A DNA stretch of 64,000 nucleotides from Eubacterium coprostanoligenes (GTDB lineage: Bacteria; Bacillota; Clostridia; Oscillospirales; Acutalibacteraceae): NCBI RefSeq assembly GCF_900167205.1, contig NZ_FUWW01000001.1, forward strand, positions 1-64,000, in the 5' to 3' direction. Positions 9,704 through 17,943 of this stretch are shown here, one piece after another. Within the stretch, counting starts at the first letter, position 1. Each line of letters opens with the position of its first letter. The notes beneath the pieces are model-generated. The model ran no database searches and was not told where the DNA came from. It was given only the letters and a program-made list of their open reading frames with translations. The position numbers were made by a program, and so were the translations under genes.

Positions 9704-10605
9704 TTGTTTTGTTCTGCTTCAAGCGCCGCTTTCTCGGCTGCTGCCTTTTTCTCGGCACGGCGAGCCGCACTCCTTTTGCGTGATTTGTAGCTCATAAGTT
9801 TGTCGAGGTGCTCCTGCGGAGTTGAATATGCGCCAACCGTAACCGATTGTCTGCCGTATGTTCCGTGGAAGTCCGAACCGCCTGTTTGCAAAAGCTTTTT
9901 CTTCTTGCAAAGTGCGATGAGCTCTTCTGTCAATTCGTCACTGTTTTCAGGTGACCAAACCTCAACGCCGTCAAGTCCAAGCTCAACATAATCCTCGATT
10001 TCGTCACGGTTGTTGAACTTGCCCGGATGAGCAAGAACAGCGATACCGCCCGCACCGTGAATTTCATCAATAACTTCTTTTACGGATGGGTACTTTGTAG
10101 GAGCGAGAACATTGTTTTCACTGCCTGTGTCGAACAGTTGATAGTACAAATCTCCAAAAATCTCGTCTGTGTAGCCTGCATCCATAAGTGCGTGCATAAT
10201 GTGTTGCTTGTAAAGGTTGGTTGAACCGCTTGCGTGGCTGATGATGAATTCGCTTGTAACAGGAAATCTTGCCGCAACTTTAAGCATCATAATTTGACCT
10301 GCTCTCTTTCGTGCAACAGAAGTCTTTTTGCAAATTCGCTCAAGTCTGTCCGGTGCGTCTGCGAGGTATGATATGATGTGAACTTTCTTGCCTGCAATTT
10401 CATCAAAAGCGCTGATTTCAACGCCCGACACAATGTTTATGCCGTATCTTTTGCCGATGACCTGACCTCTGACGACACCTGCAAGGCAGTCGTGGTCGGT
10501 GATGGCTATTGTATCAATTCCGCTTTTTTGTGCGATAACTATTAAATCTTCAATGCCAACAGAGCCGTCGCTCAGCTTTGTATGACAATGTAAATCCGCC
10601 GCCAT
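9700..10605 (-). CDS. PHP-domain phosphoesterase (TrpH/YciV family)
   Basis: A cytosolic metal-dependent phosphoesterase of the PHP superfamily, 301 residues. The N-terminal DLHCHTKLSDG and AITDHDCL blocks are PHP metal-binding motifs; further histidines appear in AVLAHPGKF and GGSDFHG. Related YciV/TrpH proteins hydrolyse 3',5'-nucleoside bisphosphates or short RNA ends, so a similar role is likely but the substrate cannot be read from the sequence. The last 35 residues are an unusual Lys/Arg/Ala/Glu-rich tail, probably helical and not part of the catalytic fold. A 115-bp gap separates it from maf upstream on the same strand. A second, different PHP protein lies at 50796-51788. Confidence 0.8.
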   Translation of the reverse strand: MAADLHCHTKLSDGSVGIEDLIVIAQKSGIDTIAITDHDCLAGVVRGQVIGKRYGINIVSGVEISAFDEIAGKKVHIISYLADAPDRLERICKKTSVARKRAGQIMMLKVAARFPVTSEFIISHASGSTNLYKQHIMHALMDAGYTDEIFGDLYYQLFDTGSENNVLAPTKYPSVKEVIDEIHGAGGIAVLAHPGKFNNRDEIEDYVELGLDGVEVWSPENSDELTEELIALCKKKKLLQTGGSDFHGTYGRQSVTVGAYSTPQEHLDKLMSYKSRKRSAARRAEKKAAAEKAALEAEQNK

Positions 10606-10720
10606 AATACGTCTCCTTTCTGTTTTGTGTCGGTATTAGGGCACAATATTTATTTATACTATAACATAAAAATGTAGAAATTTCAACAATAAATCTGCTG
10701 TTTCTACATATAAAAGTTTG

Positions 10721-11266
10721 TTATTTTATTGCTAAAAGCTCCCTTGCAAGTTTGCTTACGGGAAGTCCGACAACATTGAAGTAGTCGCCGTCAATTTTTT
10801 CGACAAGCAGTGAGCCGTAGCCTTGAATTCCGTACGCTCCCGCCTTGTCAGCAGGCTCTCCTGTTTTGATGTATTCGTCTATTTCTTCATCGGTCAAATC
10901 AAAGAATTTCACCTTTGTTTCAACGGAAAAACTCCTTGTGATGTCGCCCTTGATTAAGGTCACTCCCGTGAATACGCTGTGAGCCTTGCCCGATAAAAAT
11001 TTGAGCATTTCCCTTGCGTTTTCGTCATTCTTCGGTTTGCCGAGGATTTTGCCGTCAAGTGCAACAACCGTGTCTGCACCGATGATGATGTCGCTGTCGT
11101 TTTTGAACGGCTCTGCCTTGATTTTTGACAGATACAAAACAGCGTCTTTCGGAGAAATTCCGCTTGGCAAAGTTTCGTCAACATTGCTGACCTTTATTTC
11201 AAAATCGTTTGTTATGAGCTTCAACAGCTCCTGCCTTCTCGGGCTTTGTGATGCCAAAATTATCAT
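10721..11266 (-). CDS. maf: Maf-family nucleoside triphosphate pyrophosphatase
   Basis: A house-cleaning pyrophosphatase that removes non-canonical or excess nucleoside triphosphates and is linked to septum inhibition in Bacillus. At 181 residues it is of normal length. The N-terminal LASQSPRRQELL is the family signature, and IIGADTVVALDGKILGKP and GKAHSVFTGVTLI are further conserved blocks. The ATG overlaps the stop of the U32 gene (TAATG), so translation is probably coupled. The closest subfamily (dTTP/UTP or m7GTP pyrophosphatase) is not assigned. Confidence 0.88.
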   Translation of the reverse strand: MIILASQSPRRQELLKLITNDFEIKVSNVDETLPSGISPKDAVLYLSKIKAEPFKNDSDIIIGADTVVALDGKILGKPKNDENAREMLKFLSGKAHSVFTGVTLIKGDITRSFSVETKVKFFDLTDEEIDEYIKTGEPADKAGAYGIQGYGSLLVEKIDGDYFNVVGLPVSKLARELLAIK

Positions 11267-13266
11267 TATTCTACCCCTCTGTATGTCAAGCCTCGTGTGT
11301 ATTTGCCGTCAAATTGACCGCCTGTTTTGAACAAATTGATGATTTGCTCAACCTGATTTTTGCTCTCGTCAGTGAAGTAAAAATGGATGAAGTCGGTCTT
11401 GATTTCCTTTTGCCTGTCGCCCATATAAACAGGAACAGGGTTGAGCACCTCAACGCACGGATAAGGCGAACACTTCACCTTGAACTCAAATCCCTTGCGG
11501 TCGGTGAGCTTTCCTGTGCAACGGGAACAGCCGAGGTGATTTTTAATCGGGCAGTTTCGTGTCAGCATAAGCGGTAAATATCCGTAGCCGATAATTCCCG
11601 TGTCCTTTGCGCCGATTCGGTTTGTCTGTTCAAGAGTTGCCTCAAATGACAAAATCGGAGAGTTGAAAAGCTGTGCGCTCTCACTGTTAAATATGTTCAA
11701 TCCAAAGTCGCCGTATACCTCAAATCCCATTTTTTGTGCAAGCGAATATGCGCCGAGGTTTGAGCAAAGCGCTTTTCTGACACCGATTTTTTTCAGGTGT
11801 TCAAGCCTTTTGGTGAGCTTTTCTTCCATACCGAAAAGCCCTCTCGGCACTTCAACTCCTGCACGGTTGTCCACAAAATCCTCGTCACTGCTCCAAATCG
11901 GGATGAAAATCCTCTTGAACGGATGCTTGTCCGGGATGCTGTCGGGATTCAAAAATCTTGCTGTGTAGTACGGTGTGCAGTCCTTTTCTTTGTACTTTTC
12001 GGCTTTGTACGGCATTTGTGTAAACGGCTGAATTTCAACTTTGTCAAGCATTTCAACCGCTTCCCTGCGCATTGAATTGATTACGCTTGCCAGCAAAATC
12101 AATCCGTCGTCAAGGTCGATTTTTATATTTTTCAAATAGAATTGAGTGTTACCGAATTTTGCAAGCCTTGTTTTAACGGATTCTTCGGTCATCGGCTTGT
12201 TGATTGCCTTTTCGGGTACGGTGCCCGTCACGGTTACGGCTTTTCCGAGTGCCCTTGCCGTCAGTTCTGCTTTGCGGTTCGCTTTGCAGATGAACTCAAT
12301 GTCAATCGGCACAAGCGGATTTTCGTTATCGTAGAGGTGCGACAATTCCTTGAGCACATCCTTTGCCGCCACAACATCCTCTTTTTGACGGGTGCCGAAC
12401 ATATCCTTGCGTTTGCCTGTAAAATATCCGTCGGTAAATCCTGTTCGGGAAAATACAGATTTCAGCGTGTTTTCGTCAGAGGCGGAATATTCGCCGTCAA
12501 TCGCCTTTTTGCACGAGGTGACAGCCGCCGCAACATATTCGGGACGCTTCATTCTGCCCTCGATTTTCAGGCTGACAACTCCTGCCTGTGCAATTTCGTT
12601 TATGTTGCCGATTAGGCTCAAATCTTTTAGCGACAAGTCACAGCTTCTGCTTGCATCGGCGCTGAAACCGAGCCTGCAAGGTTGTGCACAAAGTCCACGG
12701 TTGCCCGAGCGACCGCCGAGCATTGCCGATAAATAGCATTGACCGCTCACGCACATACAAAGTGCGCCGTGCACAAACATTTCAAGCTCCATATCTGTTG
12801 CCTGTCGAATTTCCTTGATTTCGTCAAGGCTCATTTCTCTTGGCAAAACAGCACGAACAAAGCCCATTTTTTCAAGCGCCTTGAACCCCTCCGGTGAATT
12901 GACACTGCACTGGGTTGAAGCGTGCATTCTTGCTGTCGGAAAATGGCTGTGTATGATTTTTGCAAGTCCGAGGTCTTGGATGATGAAGGCGTCAACTCCA
13001 AGCGACAATCCTGCTTCAACGGTTTTGTATGCAAGCTCCCTCTCGCTGTCAGAAATGAGGATGTTGAGCGCAAGGTAAATCTTGACATCTCTTGCGTGGC
13101 AGTATTCCACCGCCTGCTTCAGTTCCTCAAAGGTGAAGTTCGTTGCGCCTCGCCTTGCGTTTATTCCTTTTGTGCCGAGATAAACGGCATTTGCTCCGCA
13201 CCTAACGGCAGCAATCAAACTTTCCATACTTCCTGCAGGTGCTAAAATTTCCGGTTTATTGTTCAT
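11266..13266 (-). CDS. Peptidase U32 family protein with C-terminal DUF3656-like region
   Basis: A long-form (666-residue) U32 protein. The N-terminus, PEILAPAGSMESLIAAVRCGANAVYLG, and the signature EMFVHGALCMCVSGQCYLSAMLGGRSGNRG...CAQPC identify the family. The long form groups with YhbU/RlhA-type proteins, some of which hydroxylate 23S rRNA cytidine and others of which are called collagenase-like peptidases. The four conserved cysteines around residue 170-195 and C-terminal cysteines such as CSRCTG suggest an iron-sulfur site. It lies between zapA and maf. The ribosome site is weak. The family is certain; the enzymatic activity is not. Confidence 0.85.
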   Translation of the reverse strand: MNNKPEILAPAGSMESLIAAVRCGANAVYLGTKGINARRGATNFTFEELKQAVEYCHARDVKIYLALNILISDSERELAYKTVEAGLSLGVDAFIIQDLGLAKIIHSHFPTARMHASTQCSVNSPEGFKALEKMGFVRAVLPREMSLDEIKEIRQATDMELEMFVHGALCMCVSGQCYLSAMLGGRSGNRGLCAQPCRLGFSADASRSCDLSLKDLSLIGNINEIAQAGVVSLKIEGRMKRPEYVAAAVTSCKKAIDGEYSASDENTLKSVFSRTGFTDGYFTGKRKDMFGTRQKEDVVAAKDVLKELSHLYDNENPLVPIDIEFICKANRKAELTARALGKAVTVTGTVPEKAINKPMTEESVKTRLAKFGNTQFYLKNIKIDLDDGLILLASVINSMRREAVEMLDKVEIQPFTQMPYKAEKYKEKDCTPYYTARFLNPDSIPDKHPFKRIFIPIWSSDEDFVDNRAGVEVPRGLFGMEEKLTKRLEHLKKIGVRKALCSNLGAYSLAQKMGFEVYGDFGLNIFNSESAQLFNSPILSFEATLEQTNRIGAKDTGIIGYGYLPLMLTRNCPIKNHLGCSRCTGKLTDRKGFEFKVKCSPYPCVEVLNPVPVYMGDRQKEIKTDFIHFYFTDESKNQVEQIINLFKTGGQFDGKYTRGLTYRGVE

Positions 13267-13283
13267 ATCTTTGTTCGTCTTTC

Positions 13284-13318
13284 AAAAAAATTAATGGACA
13301 CACACTGCGTCCATTAAT
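13284..13318 (-). terminator. Rho-independent terminator of zapA
   Basis: Read on the minus strand, TTAATGGAC pairs with GTCCATTAA and is followed by seven T residues. It falls between zapA and the U32 gene, so the U32-maf pair may need its own promoter or read-through. Confidence 0.75.
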
Positions 13319-13331
13319 CGTAGTATATGGT

Positions 13332-13688
13332 TTATTTGCCTTCGCTTGCGTTTTTGCTTCGAAGTGCGGAAAGTTCTCTGTTGAGTCTTTCAATCTCTCG
13401 TCTTGCAACATCAACCTCAAGCTTTGCTCTTGCGGCATCCTCGATATAATCCTTGATTTGAACACGCAGGTTGACTGCTTCGCTGTTTGCCTTTTTGCAA
13501 GCGTCTGCTTGGTCAAGTGCAACAAGCACGGCGCACTGTGTTTGCGAAAGATTTGGCGATTCGTTGGAAATGTTGTGCATCTCCTTGTTGATGAGCTCAC
13601 CGAGCTGTTCTACATATTCTGTGTCATCTTCTGTCAAGATGGTGTATGAATTGCCGTAAATTTTCAGAGTAACTCTGTTTTTTTCCAT
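13332..13688 (-). CDS. zapA: Cell division protein ZapA
   Basis: A small cytosolic protein (118 residues) that crosslinks and stabilises FtsZ protofilaments at the septum. The N-terminal MEKNRVTLKIYGNSYTI followed by an acidic stretch and VEQLGELINKEM is typical of ZapA. The C-terminal half is a long coiled coil (from about residue 60), longer than in minimal ZapA proteins. I chose the ATG at 13688 because AAAGGTG lies six bases upstream; the ATG at 13718 would add ten residues without a ribosome site. Confidence 0.82.
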   Translation of the reverse strand: MEKNRVTLKIYGNSYTILTEDDTEYVEQLGELINKEMHNISNESPNLSQTQCAVLVALDQADACKKANSEAVNLRVQIKDYIEDAARAKLEVDVARREIERLNRELSALRSKNASEGK

Positions 13689-13866
13689 AGTATCACCTTT
13701 TTCGTCATAATACTTCAAATTTTTATTCTCTTTTAGTATAACAATTTAATATAAAAATGTCAACATTATAAACCGATTGTGCGTTTCCATATTTTAAGTG
13801 GAAATGTTGAAAAGGATAAATGAAATTACTTGATTTTTTAACTGTAATTAAAATTTATTCTATTTG

Positions 13867-13895
13867 TTGACGGATGATATAATCGGTGATAATAT
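13867..13895 (+). promoter_or_regulatory. Promoter of the DAHP synthase gene
   Basis: TTGACG (13867-13872), 17-bp spacer, TAATAT (13890-13895). The leader is short (about 45 nt), so there is no room for a T-box or attenuator. Confidence 0.65.
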
Positions 13896-13942
13896 AATAT
13901 TACTATTATAACAAACTATAGAAGTTTTGAGAGGTGAAAAGT

Positions 13943-14983
13943 ATGGATAATATGAAAAACACAAAGTTCATCAGAAAGCTACCTGTACCGAAGGATATCA
14001 AGGCACAGTATCCGCTTTCGGAAGAGGCTACCGCAAAAAAAGAAATCAGAGATAAGGAAATCGAAAAAGTCTTTAAGGGTGAAAGCGACAAGCTCGTTCT
14101 TGTCATCGGTCCTTGCTCTGCCGACAAGCCGGAGCCTGTTCTTGAATATATCCACAGACTTGCCGAGGTTCAAAAAGAAGTTGAGGACAAAATTCTCATC
14201 ATTCCGAGAATTTACACAGGCAAGCCTCGCACAACAGGCGAGGGCTACAAGGGTATGCTTCATCAGCCTGACCCTGAAAAGAAACCCGATATGCTCGAGG
14301 GTATCATCGAGGTTAGACAGCTCCACAAGGACGCTATCGAGCAAACAGGTCTTACCTGCGCAGACGAAATGCTCTACCCTGAAAATCACAGATATTTGTC
14401 AGACCTTCTTTCATATGTTGCGGTTGGTGCAAGAAGTGTCGAAAATCAGGAACACAGACTTGTCTCCTCTGCTCTCAATATCCCTGTCGGAATGAAAAAT
14501 CCGACATCAGGCGACATTTCCGTTATGCTCAACGCAATCAAGGCTGCTCAGTCGGGACATATGTTCTTGTACAGAGGCTGGGAAGTTGAATCTGCCGGCA
14601 ACGATATGGCTCATGTCATTCTTCGTGGAAGCGTGGACAAGCACGGCATCAACCATGTCAACTATCACTACGAGGATTTGATGAACCTTTGCACTCAATA
14701 TTGCAACGGCGGTTTCAAAAATCCTGCTGTTATTATTGACACAAACCATTCCAACTCGGGCAAAAAGTATCTTGAGCAGGTTCGTATTGCAAACGAGGTG
14801 CTTCATTCTATGCGCCACAGCAACGACATCAAGAAGATGGTCAAGGGCTTTATGATTGAATCATATCTTGAGGACGGCAACCAAAAGGTTGAGGACGGTG
14901 TTTACGGCAAATCAATCACCGACCCATGTCTCGGATGGGATAAAACAAGAGAACTCATCCACATTATTGCGGAACAATTATAA
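13943..14983 (+). CDS. 3-deoxy-7-phosphoheptulonate (DAHP) synthase, AroG class
   Basis: Catalyses the first shikimate-pathway step, condensing phosphoenolpyruvate with erythrose 4-phosphate. The 346-residue length and the motifs VIGPCSAD, RTTGEGYKG, GVAVGARSVENQEHR-like (VAVGARSVENQEHR), GMKNPTSGD, IDTNHSNSGK and ESYLEDGNQ place it in the E. coli AroG/F/H-type class I alpha family. I start at ATG 13943, which has GAGGTG six bases before it; the in-frame GTG at 13934 is part of that ribosome site. It is a single-gene transcript with its own promoter and a strong terminator. Family members of this type are usually feedback-regulated by aromatic amino acids; which one applies here cannot be read. 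Confidence 0.9.
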   Translation: MDNMKNTKFIRKLPVPKDIKAQYPLSEEATAKKEIRDKEIEKVFKGESDKLVLVIGPCSADKPEPVLEYIHRLAEVQKEVEDKILIIPRIYTGKPRTTGEGYKGMLHQPDPEKKPDMLEGIIEVRQLHKDAIEQTGLTCADEMLYPENHRYLSDLLSYVAVGARSVENQEHRLVSSALNIPVGMKNPTSGDISVMLNAIKAAQSGHMFLYRGWEVESAGNDMAHVILRGSVDKHGINHVNYHYEDLMNLCTQYCNGGFKNPAVIIDTNHSNSGKKYLEQVRIANEVLHSMRHSNDIKKMVKGFMIESYLEDGNQKVEDGVYGKSITDPCLGWDKTRELIHIIAEQL

Positions 14984-15000
14984 TAAAATTAAATTAAAAT

Positions 15001-15050
15001 ACCTGCTGTGAGTGTGCCCCAAAGCACGCTCACAGCAGGTGATTTTTTTA
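15001..15050 (+). terminator. Strong terminator after DAHP synthase
   Basis: A 17-bp stem (ACCTGCTGTGAGTGTGC against its complement, one G-U pair) with a short CCCAAA loop, followed by GATTTTTTT. Confidence 0.9.
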
Positions 15051-15118
15051 TTAGTAAACAAAATACGGCTCTCATTCGGCGTGGTTTTTGTTGCAAAAAG
15101 AGAAATTTGTATCAAAAG

Positions 15119-15136
15119 TTGTTAAATTATTGACAA
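15119..15136. promoter_or_regulatory. Rex-type operator 1 (overlaps -35 of the dehydrogenase)
   Basis: TTGTTAA-ATTA-TTGACAA matches the Rex consensus TTGTTAA-N4-TTAACAA at 13 of 14 positions. Its right half contains the TTGACA -35 box, so a bound repressor would block RNA polymerase. Rex releases DNA when NADH rises. Consensus from established knowledge; binding here is inferred. Confidence 0.7.
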
Positions 15137-15158
15137 TTTATCGCTATTGATATAAAAT
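15130..15158 (+). promoter_or_regulatory. Promoter of the LDH/MDH-family gene
   Basis: TTGACA (15130-15135), 17-bp spacer, TAAAAT (15153-15158; TATAAA overlaps it). It sits between two Rex-type palindromes. Confidence 0.65.
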
Positions 15159-15172
15159 CTAATCAAATCGAA

Positions 15173-15190
15173 TTGTTATATATTTAACAA
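15173..15190. promoter_or_regulatory. Rex-type operator 2 (downstream of the promoter)
   Basis: TTGTTAT-ATAT-TTAACAA, 13 of 14 consensus positions, located about 15 bp after the -10 and just before the AGGAGG ribosome site. It lies 54 bp (about five helical turns) centre to centre from operator 1. Confidence 0.7.
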
Positions 15191-15211
15191 TGTTTAGGAG
15201 GTAAGATAGTT

Positions 15212-16165
15212 ATGGCAAACAGAAGAGTAGCACTTGTCGGATGCGGCATGGTAGGTATGAGCTATGCTTATGCTCTTCTTAATTCCGATTTGTGCAATGA
15301 GTTAATTCTTATTGATATTAACGAGGACAAGGCAAAAGGTGAAGCTATGGACCTTAATCATGGCTTGTGCTTTTCAAGCTCTCATATGAAAATTCGTGCA
15401 GGCTCATTTGAAGACTGTGCGTATGCTGACCTCGTTGTAATCACAGCTTCGGCAGGTTCAAGAAAACCGGGCGAAACCCGCTTTGACCAGCTTAATAAAA
15501 ATGTAAAAATCTTCAAATCGTTTATTTCAAAAATCGTTGCATCGGGTTTCAACGGCATTTTCCTTGTTGCTTCAAACCCTGTTGATGTAATGACAAGAGT
15601 GACCTATGAGCTTTCGGGATTCCCGGCAAACAGAGTTATCGGCTCGGGCACAACCCTTGACACAGCACGACTTCGTTATCTCATCGGCGATTATTTTCAG
15701 GCTGACCCTCATTCGGTTCACGGCTATGTTATCGGCGAGCACGGCGACAGCGAGTTCGTTCCTTTCAGCCAGCTCAATCTTTCTACCAAAAATGTTGAAG
15801 AATTCTTCAATGATGAGAGATTTGCTAACGATTATAAGCGTGAAGATATTGAAGATATTATCGAAAAAGTTAAGAATTCCGGCGCAGAAGTTATCAAGCT
15901 CAAAGGCGCAACTTATTACGGTATCGGTATGAGCCTTGTCAGAATTACAAAGGCGATTTTCGGTGACGAAAACAGCGTAATCACTGTTTCTTCAAGACTT
16001 AACGGCGAGTACGGTATGCGTGATGTTTATCTCGGCTTGCCTGCTTATGTTAACCGCAACGGTGTCAGAAAAATCCTCCCTCTCAACCTTACAGAAGAGG
16101 AAATTGAAAAGCTCCGCAATTCGTATAATATCCTCAAGGAATCATACGACGGAATCAATATGTAA
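15212..16165 (+). CDS. NAD-dependent L-lactate/malate dehydrogenase family enzyme
   Basis: A cytosolic 2-hydroxyacid dehydrogenase (317 residues) that interconverts pyruvate/lactate or oxaloacetate/malate with NAD(H). The Rossmann motif is VGCGMVGMSYAYAL, with Asp35 of LIDIN selecting NAD; the catalytic His177 lies in GEHGDSE. Most of the sequence is LDH-like (KGATYYGIGMSLVRI near the C-terminus). However, the substrate-specificity loop reads S83-R84-K85-P86-G87-E88-T89-R90. The position of R84 is Gln102 in classical lactate dehydrogenases and Arg in malate dehydrogenases. Substrate is therefore ambiguous. The gene next door is fumarase, which would fit malate. It has its own promoter with two Rex-type operators and a terminator. 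LDH is the default family call. Confidence 0.8.
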   Translation: MANRRVALVGCGMVGMSYAYALLNSDLCNELILIDINEDKAKGEAMDLNHGLCFSSSHMKIRAGSFEDCAYADLVVITASAGSRKPGETRFDQLNKNVKIFKSFISKIVASGFNGIFLVASNPVDVMTRVTYELSGFPANRVIGSGTTLDTARLRYLIGDYFQADPHSVHGYVIGEHGDSEFVPFSQLNLSTKNVEEFFNDERFANDYKREDIEDIIEKVKNSGAEVIKLKGATYYGIGMSLVRITKAIFGDENSVITVSSRLNGEYGMRDVYLGLPAYVNRNGVRKILPLNLTEEEIEKLRNSYNILKESYDGINM

Positions 16166-16210
16166 ATCAGCACAATAAGATTGGAATCCCCTCCCGTCTA
16201 TTGTATATAT

Positions 16211-16246
16211 GCCTTCCTGTGTTATTACGGGGAGGCAATTTTTTTG
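16211..16246 (+). terminator. Terminator after the LDH/MDH gene
   Basis: GCCTTCCTG pairs with CGGGGAGGC (two or three G-U pairs) around TGTTATTA, followed by AATTTTTTT. The remaining 170 bp up to the fumC operator show no gene or recognisable RNA. Confidence 0.75.
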
Positions 16247-16416
16247 TACATCGGGGGCGTGTGGGTTGGATGTGATTGCTCCGTTTGGCACGGGTTTTAA
16301 CAATTTGTAAAAGATTTGAGCAAAGTTGTGCAGGTTTTTATCATTCAACAGGCAAAATTACGAAAAATAAAGTTTTAACGATTGCTTTTTTGTAGAAGTA
16401 TCTGAAAATGTCAAAA

Positions 16417-16434
16417 TTGTTATTTTTTTAACAA
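16417..16434. promoter_or_regulatory. Rex-type operator 3 (fumC-hdr-flx-frd operon)
   Basis: TTGTTAT-TTTT-TTAACAA, 13 of 14 consensus positions, ending 7 bp before the fumC -35 box. It puts the fumarase/bifurcation/fumarate reductase operon under the same apparent NADH control as the dehydrogenase. Confidence 0.7.
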
Positions 16435-16441
16435 TTTGCCC

Positions 16442-16470
16442 TTGATATTAGAATAACAGAAATATATAAT
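16442..16470 (+). promoter_or_regulatory. Promoter of the fumC-hdr-flx-frd operon
   Basis: TTGATA (16442-16447), 17-bp spacer, perfect TATAAT (16465-16470). No other terminator or strong promoter is seen until 26720, consistent with one ten-gene transcript. Confidence 0.75.
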
Positions 16471-16517
16471 ATAGTAGAAAAAAATTAAACCCAACCGGAT
16501 ATCAGGAGGTAAAGATT

Positions 16518-17894
16518 ATGGAATATCGTATTGAACACGACTCAATGGGCGAGGTTAAAGTACCTGCAGACAAGTATTGGGCTGCACAAACAGAGCGTAG
16601 CCACGAAAACTTCAAGATTGGCGTTGGCATCGAAGTTATGCCAAGAGAAATTACTCACGCATTCGGCGTACTCAAAAAGGCTGCTGCTATTGCAAACAAT
16701 CAGCTTAAGCCTGAAAAAATGACAGACGAAAAACTTTCTGCTATTTCACAGGCTTGTGACGAAGTTATGAGCGGTTCACTCAACGAGCACTTCCCGCTTG
16801 TTGTTTGGCAGACAGGTTCGGGCACACAGTCAAATATGAACGCAAATGAGGTTATTGCAAACAGAGGTAACGAGATTGCAGGCAAAAAGATTCTTCACCC
16901 GAATGACGACATCAATATGTCACAGTCATCAAACGATACATTCCCAACAGCTATGAGCATTGCGGCTGTTCTTGGAATCGAGGACAAAGTTTTCCCTGCT
17001 CTTGACAAGCTCATTGCAACATTCAAAATGCTTGAAGAAAAGCATCAGGGCGTCGTAAAGTCGGGCAGAACTCACCTTCAGGACGCAACTCCTATCACTT
17101 TCTCACAGGAAATCAGCGGTTGGAGATCTTCTCTTGAAAAAGACAGACGACTTCTCGAAATCGCACTTCCTGAACTTAAGGAATTGGCACTCGGCGGAAC
17201 AGCGGTAGGAACAGGTCTTAACGCACCAAAGGACTTTGATGTTAAGGTAGCAGAGGCTGTAACAGAAATCACAGGCAAGCACTTCATCACAGCACCAAAC
17301 AAGTTCCACGCTCTCACTTCAAAGGACGAAATCGTGTTTGCTCACGGCGCACTCAAGGCTCTTGCGGCTGACCTTATGAAGATTGCAAACGATGTTCGTT
17401 GGCTTGCTTCCGGTCCTCGTCTTGGTCTTGGCGAAATCAAAATCCCGGAAAATGAGCCGGGCTCATCAATTATGCCGGGCAAGGTTAACCCAACACAGTG
17501 CGAGGCTGTAACAATGGTTGCGGTTCAGGTTATCGGCAACGACACAGCAATCGGTATGGCTGCTTCACAGGGCAACTTCGAACTCAATGTATTTATGCCT
17601 GTAATTATTTACAATTTCACACAGTCTGTAAGACTTCTTTCGGAAGTAATGATTTCATTCAACGACAACTGTGCGGTTGGCATCACAGCAAACGAGGATA
17701 AGATGGCTTCAAACCTCCACAACTCTCTTATGCTTGTTACTGCTCTCAACCCGTATATCGGCTATGAAAATGCGGCAAAGACTGCAAAGCTCGCATACAA
17801 GAACAACATTTCTCTCAAGGAGGCTTGCGTTCAGCTCGGCTTCCTCACAGAAGAAAGATTTGACGAAGTTTTCCATCCGGAACAGATGGTTTGA
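16518..17894 (+). CDS. fumC: Class II fumarate hydratase (fumarase C)
   Basis: Interconverts malate and fumarate without a metal cluster. The 458-residue length, GSGTQSNMNANEV, the SGRTHLQDATP block and the signature GSSIMPGKVNP are diagnostic of FumC rather than aspartase, whose signature is similar but whose N-terminal DLLG-type sequence differs. AGGAGG precedes the ATG. It is the first gene of a ten-gene plus-strand run; hdrB starts 49 bp after its stop with no hairpin between them. Its position ahead of a fumarate reductase and downstream of a Rex-type operator suggests it works in the malate-to-fumarate direction of a reductive succinate pathway. Confidence 0.93.
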   Translation: MEYRIEHDSMGEVKVPADKYWAAQTERSHENFKIGVGIEVMPREITHAFGVLKKAAAIANNQLKPEKMTDEKLSAISQACDEVMSGSLNEHFPLVVWQTGSGTQSNMNANEVIANRGNEIAGKKILHPNDDINMSQSSNDTFPTAMSIAAVLGIEDKVFPALDKLIATFKMLEEKHQGVVKSGRTHLQDATPITFSQEISGWRSSLEKDRRLLEIALPELKELALGGTAVGTGLNAPKDFDVKVAEAVTEITGKHFITAPNKFHALTSKDEIVFAHGALKALAADLMKIANDVRWLASGPRLGLGEIKIPENEPGSSIMPGKVNPTQCEAVTMVAVQVIGNDTAIGMAASQGNFELNVFMPVIIYNFTQSVRLLSEVMISFNDNCAVGITANEDKMASNLHNSLMLVTALNPYIGYENAAKTAKLAYKNNISLKEACVQLGFLTEERFDEVFHPEQMV

Positions 17895-17943
17895 TTTCGG
17901 TAAAAATTAGAATTTTGGATTTAGGATAAAGGAGAATAGAATA

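Noticed and set aside
11266-13266. Calling the U32 protein a collagenase
   Set aside because: The long form with the C-terminal extension is as close to rRNA hydroxylase RlhA as to peptidases; activity left open.
13719-13942. T-box or tryptophan-type leader before DAHP synthase
   Set aside because: The promoter lies only about 45 nt before the start codon, leaving no space, and no T-box sequence is seen.
16290-16320. TTTTAACAATTTGTAAAA as a fourth Rex site
   Set aside because: Contains one TTAACAA half but no second half at the 4-bp spacing; too far from the promoter.
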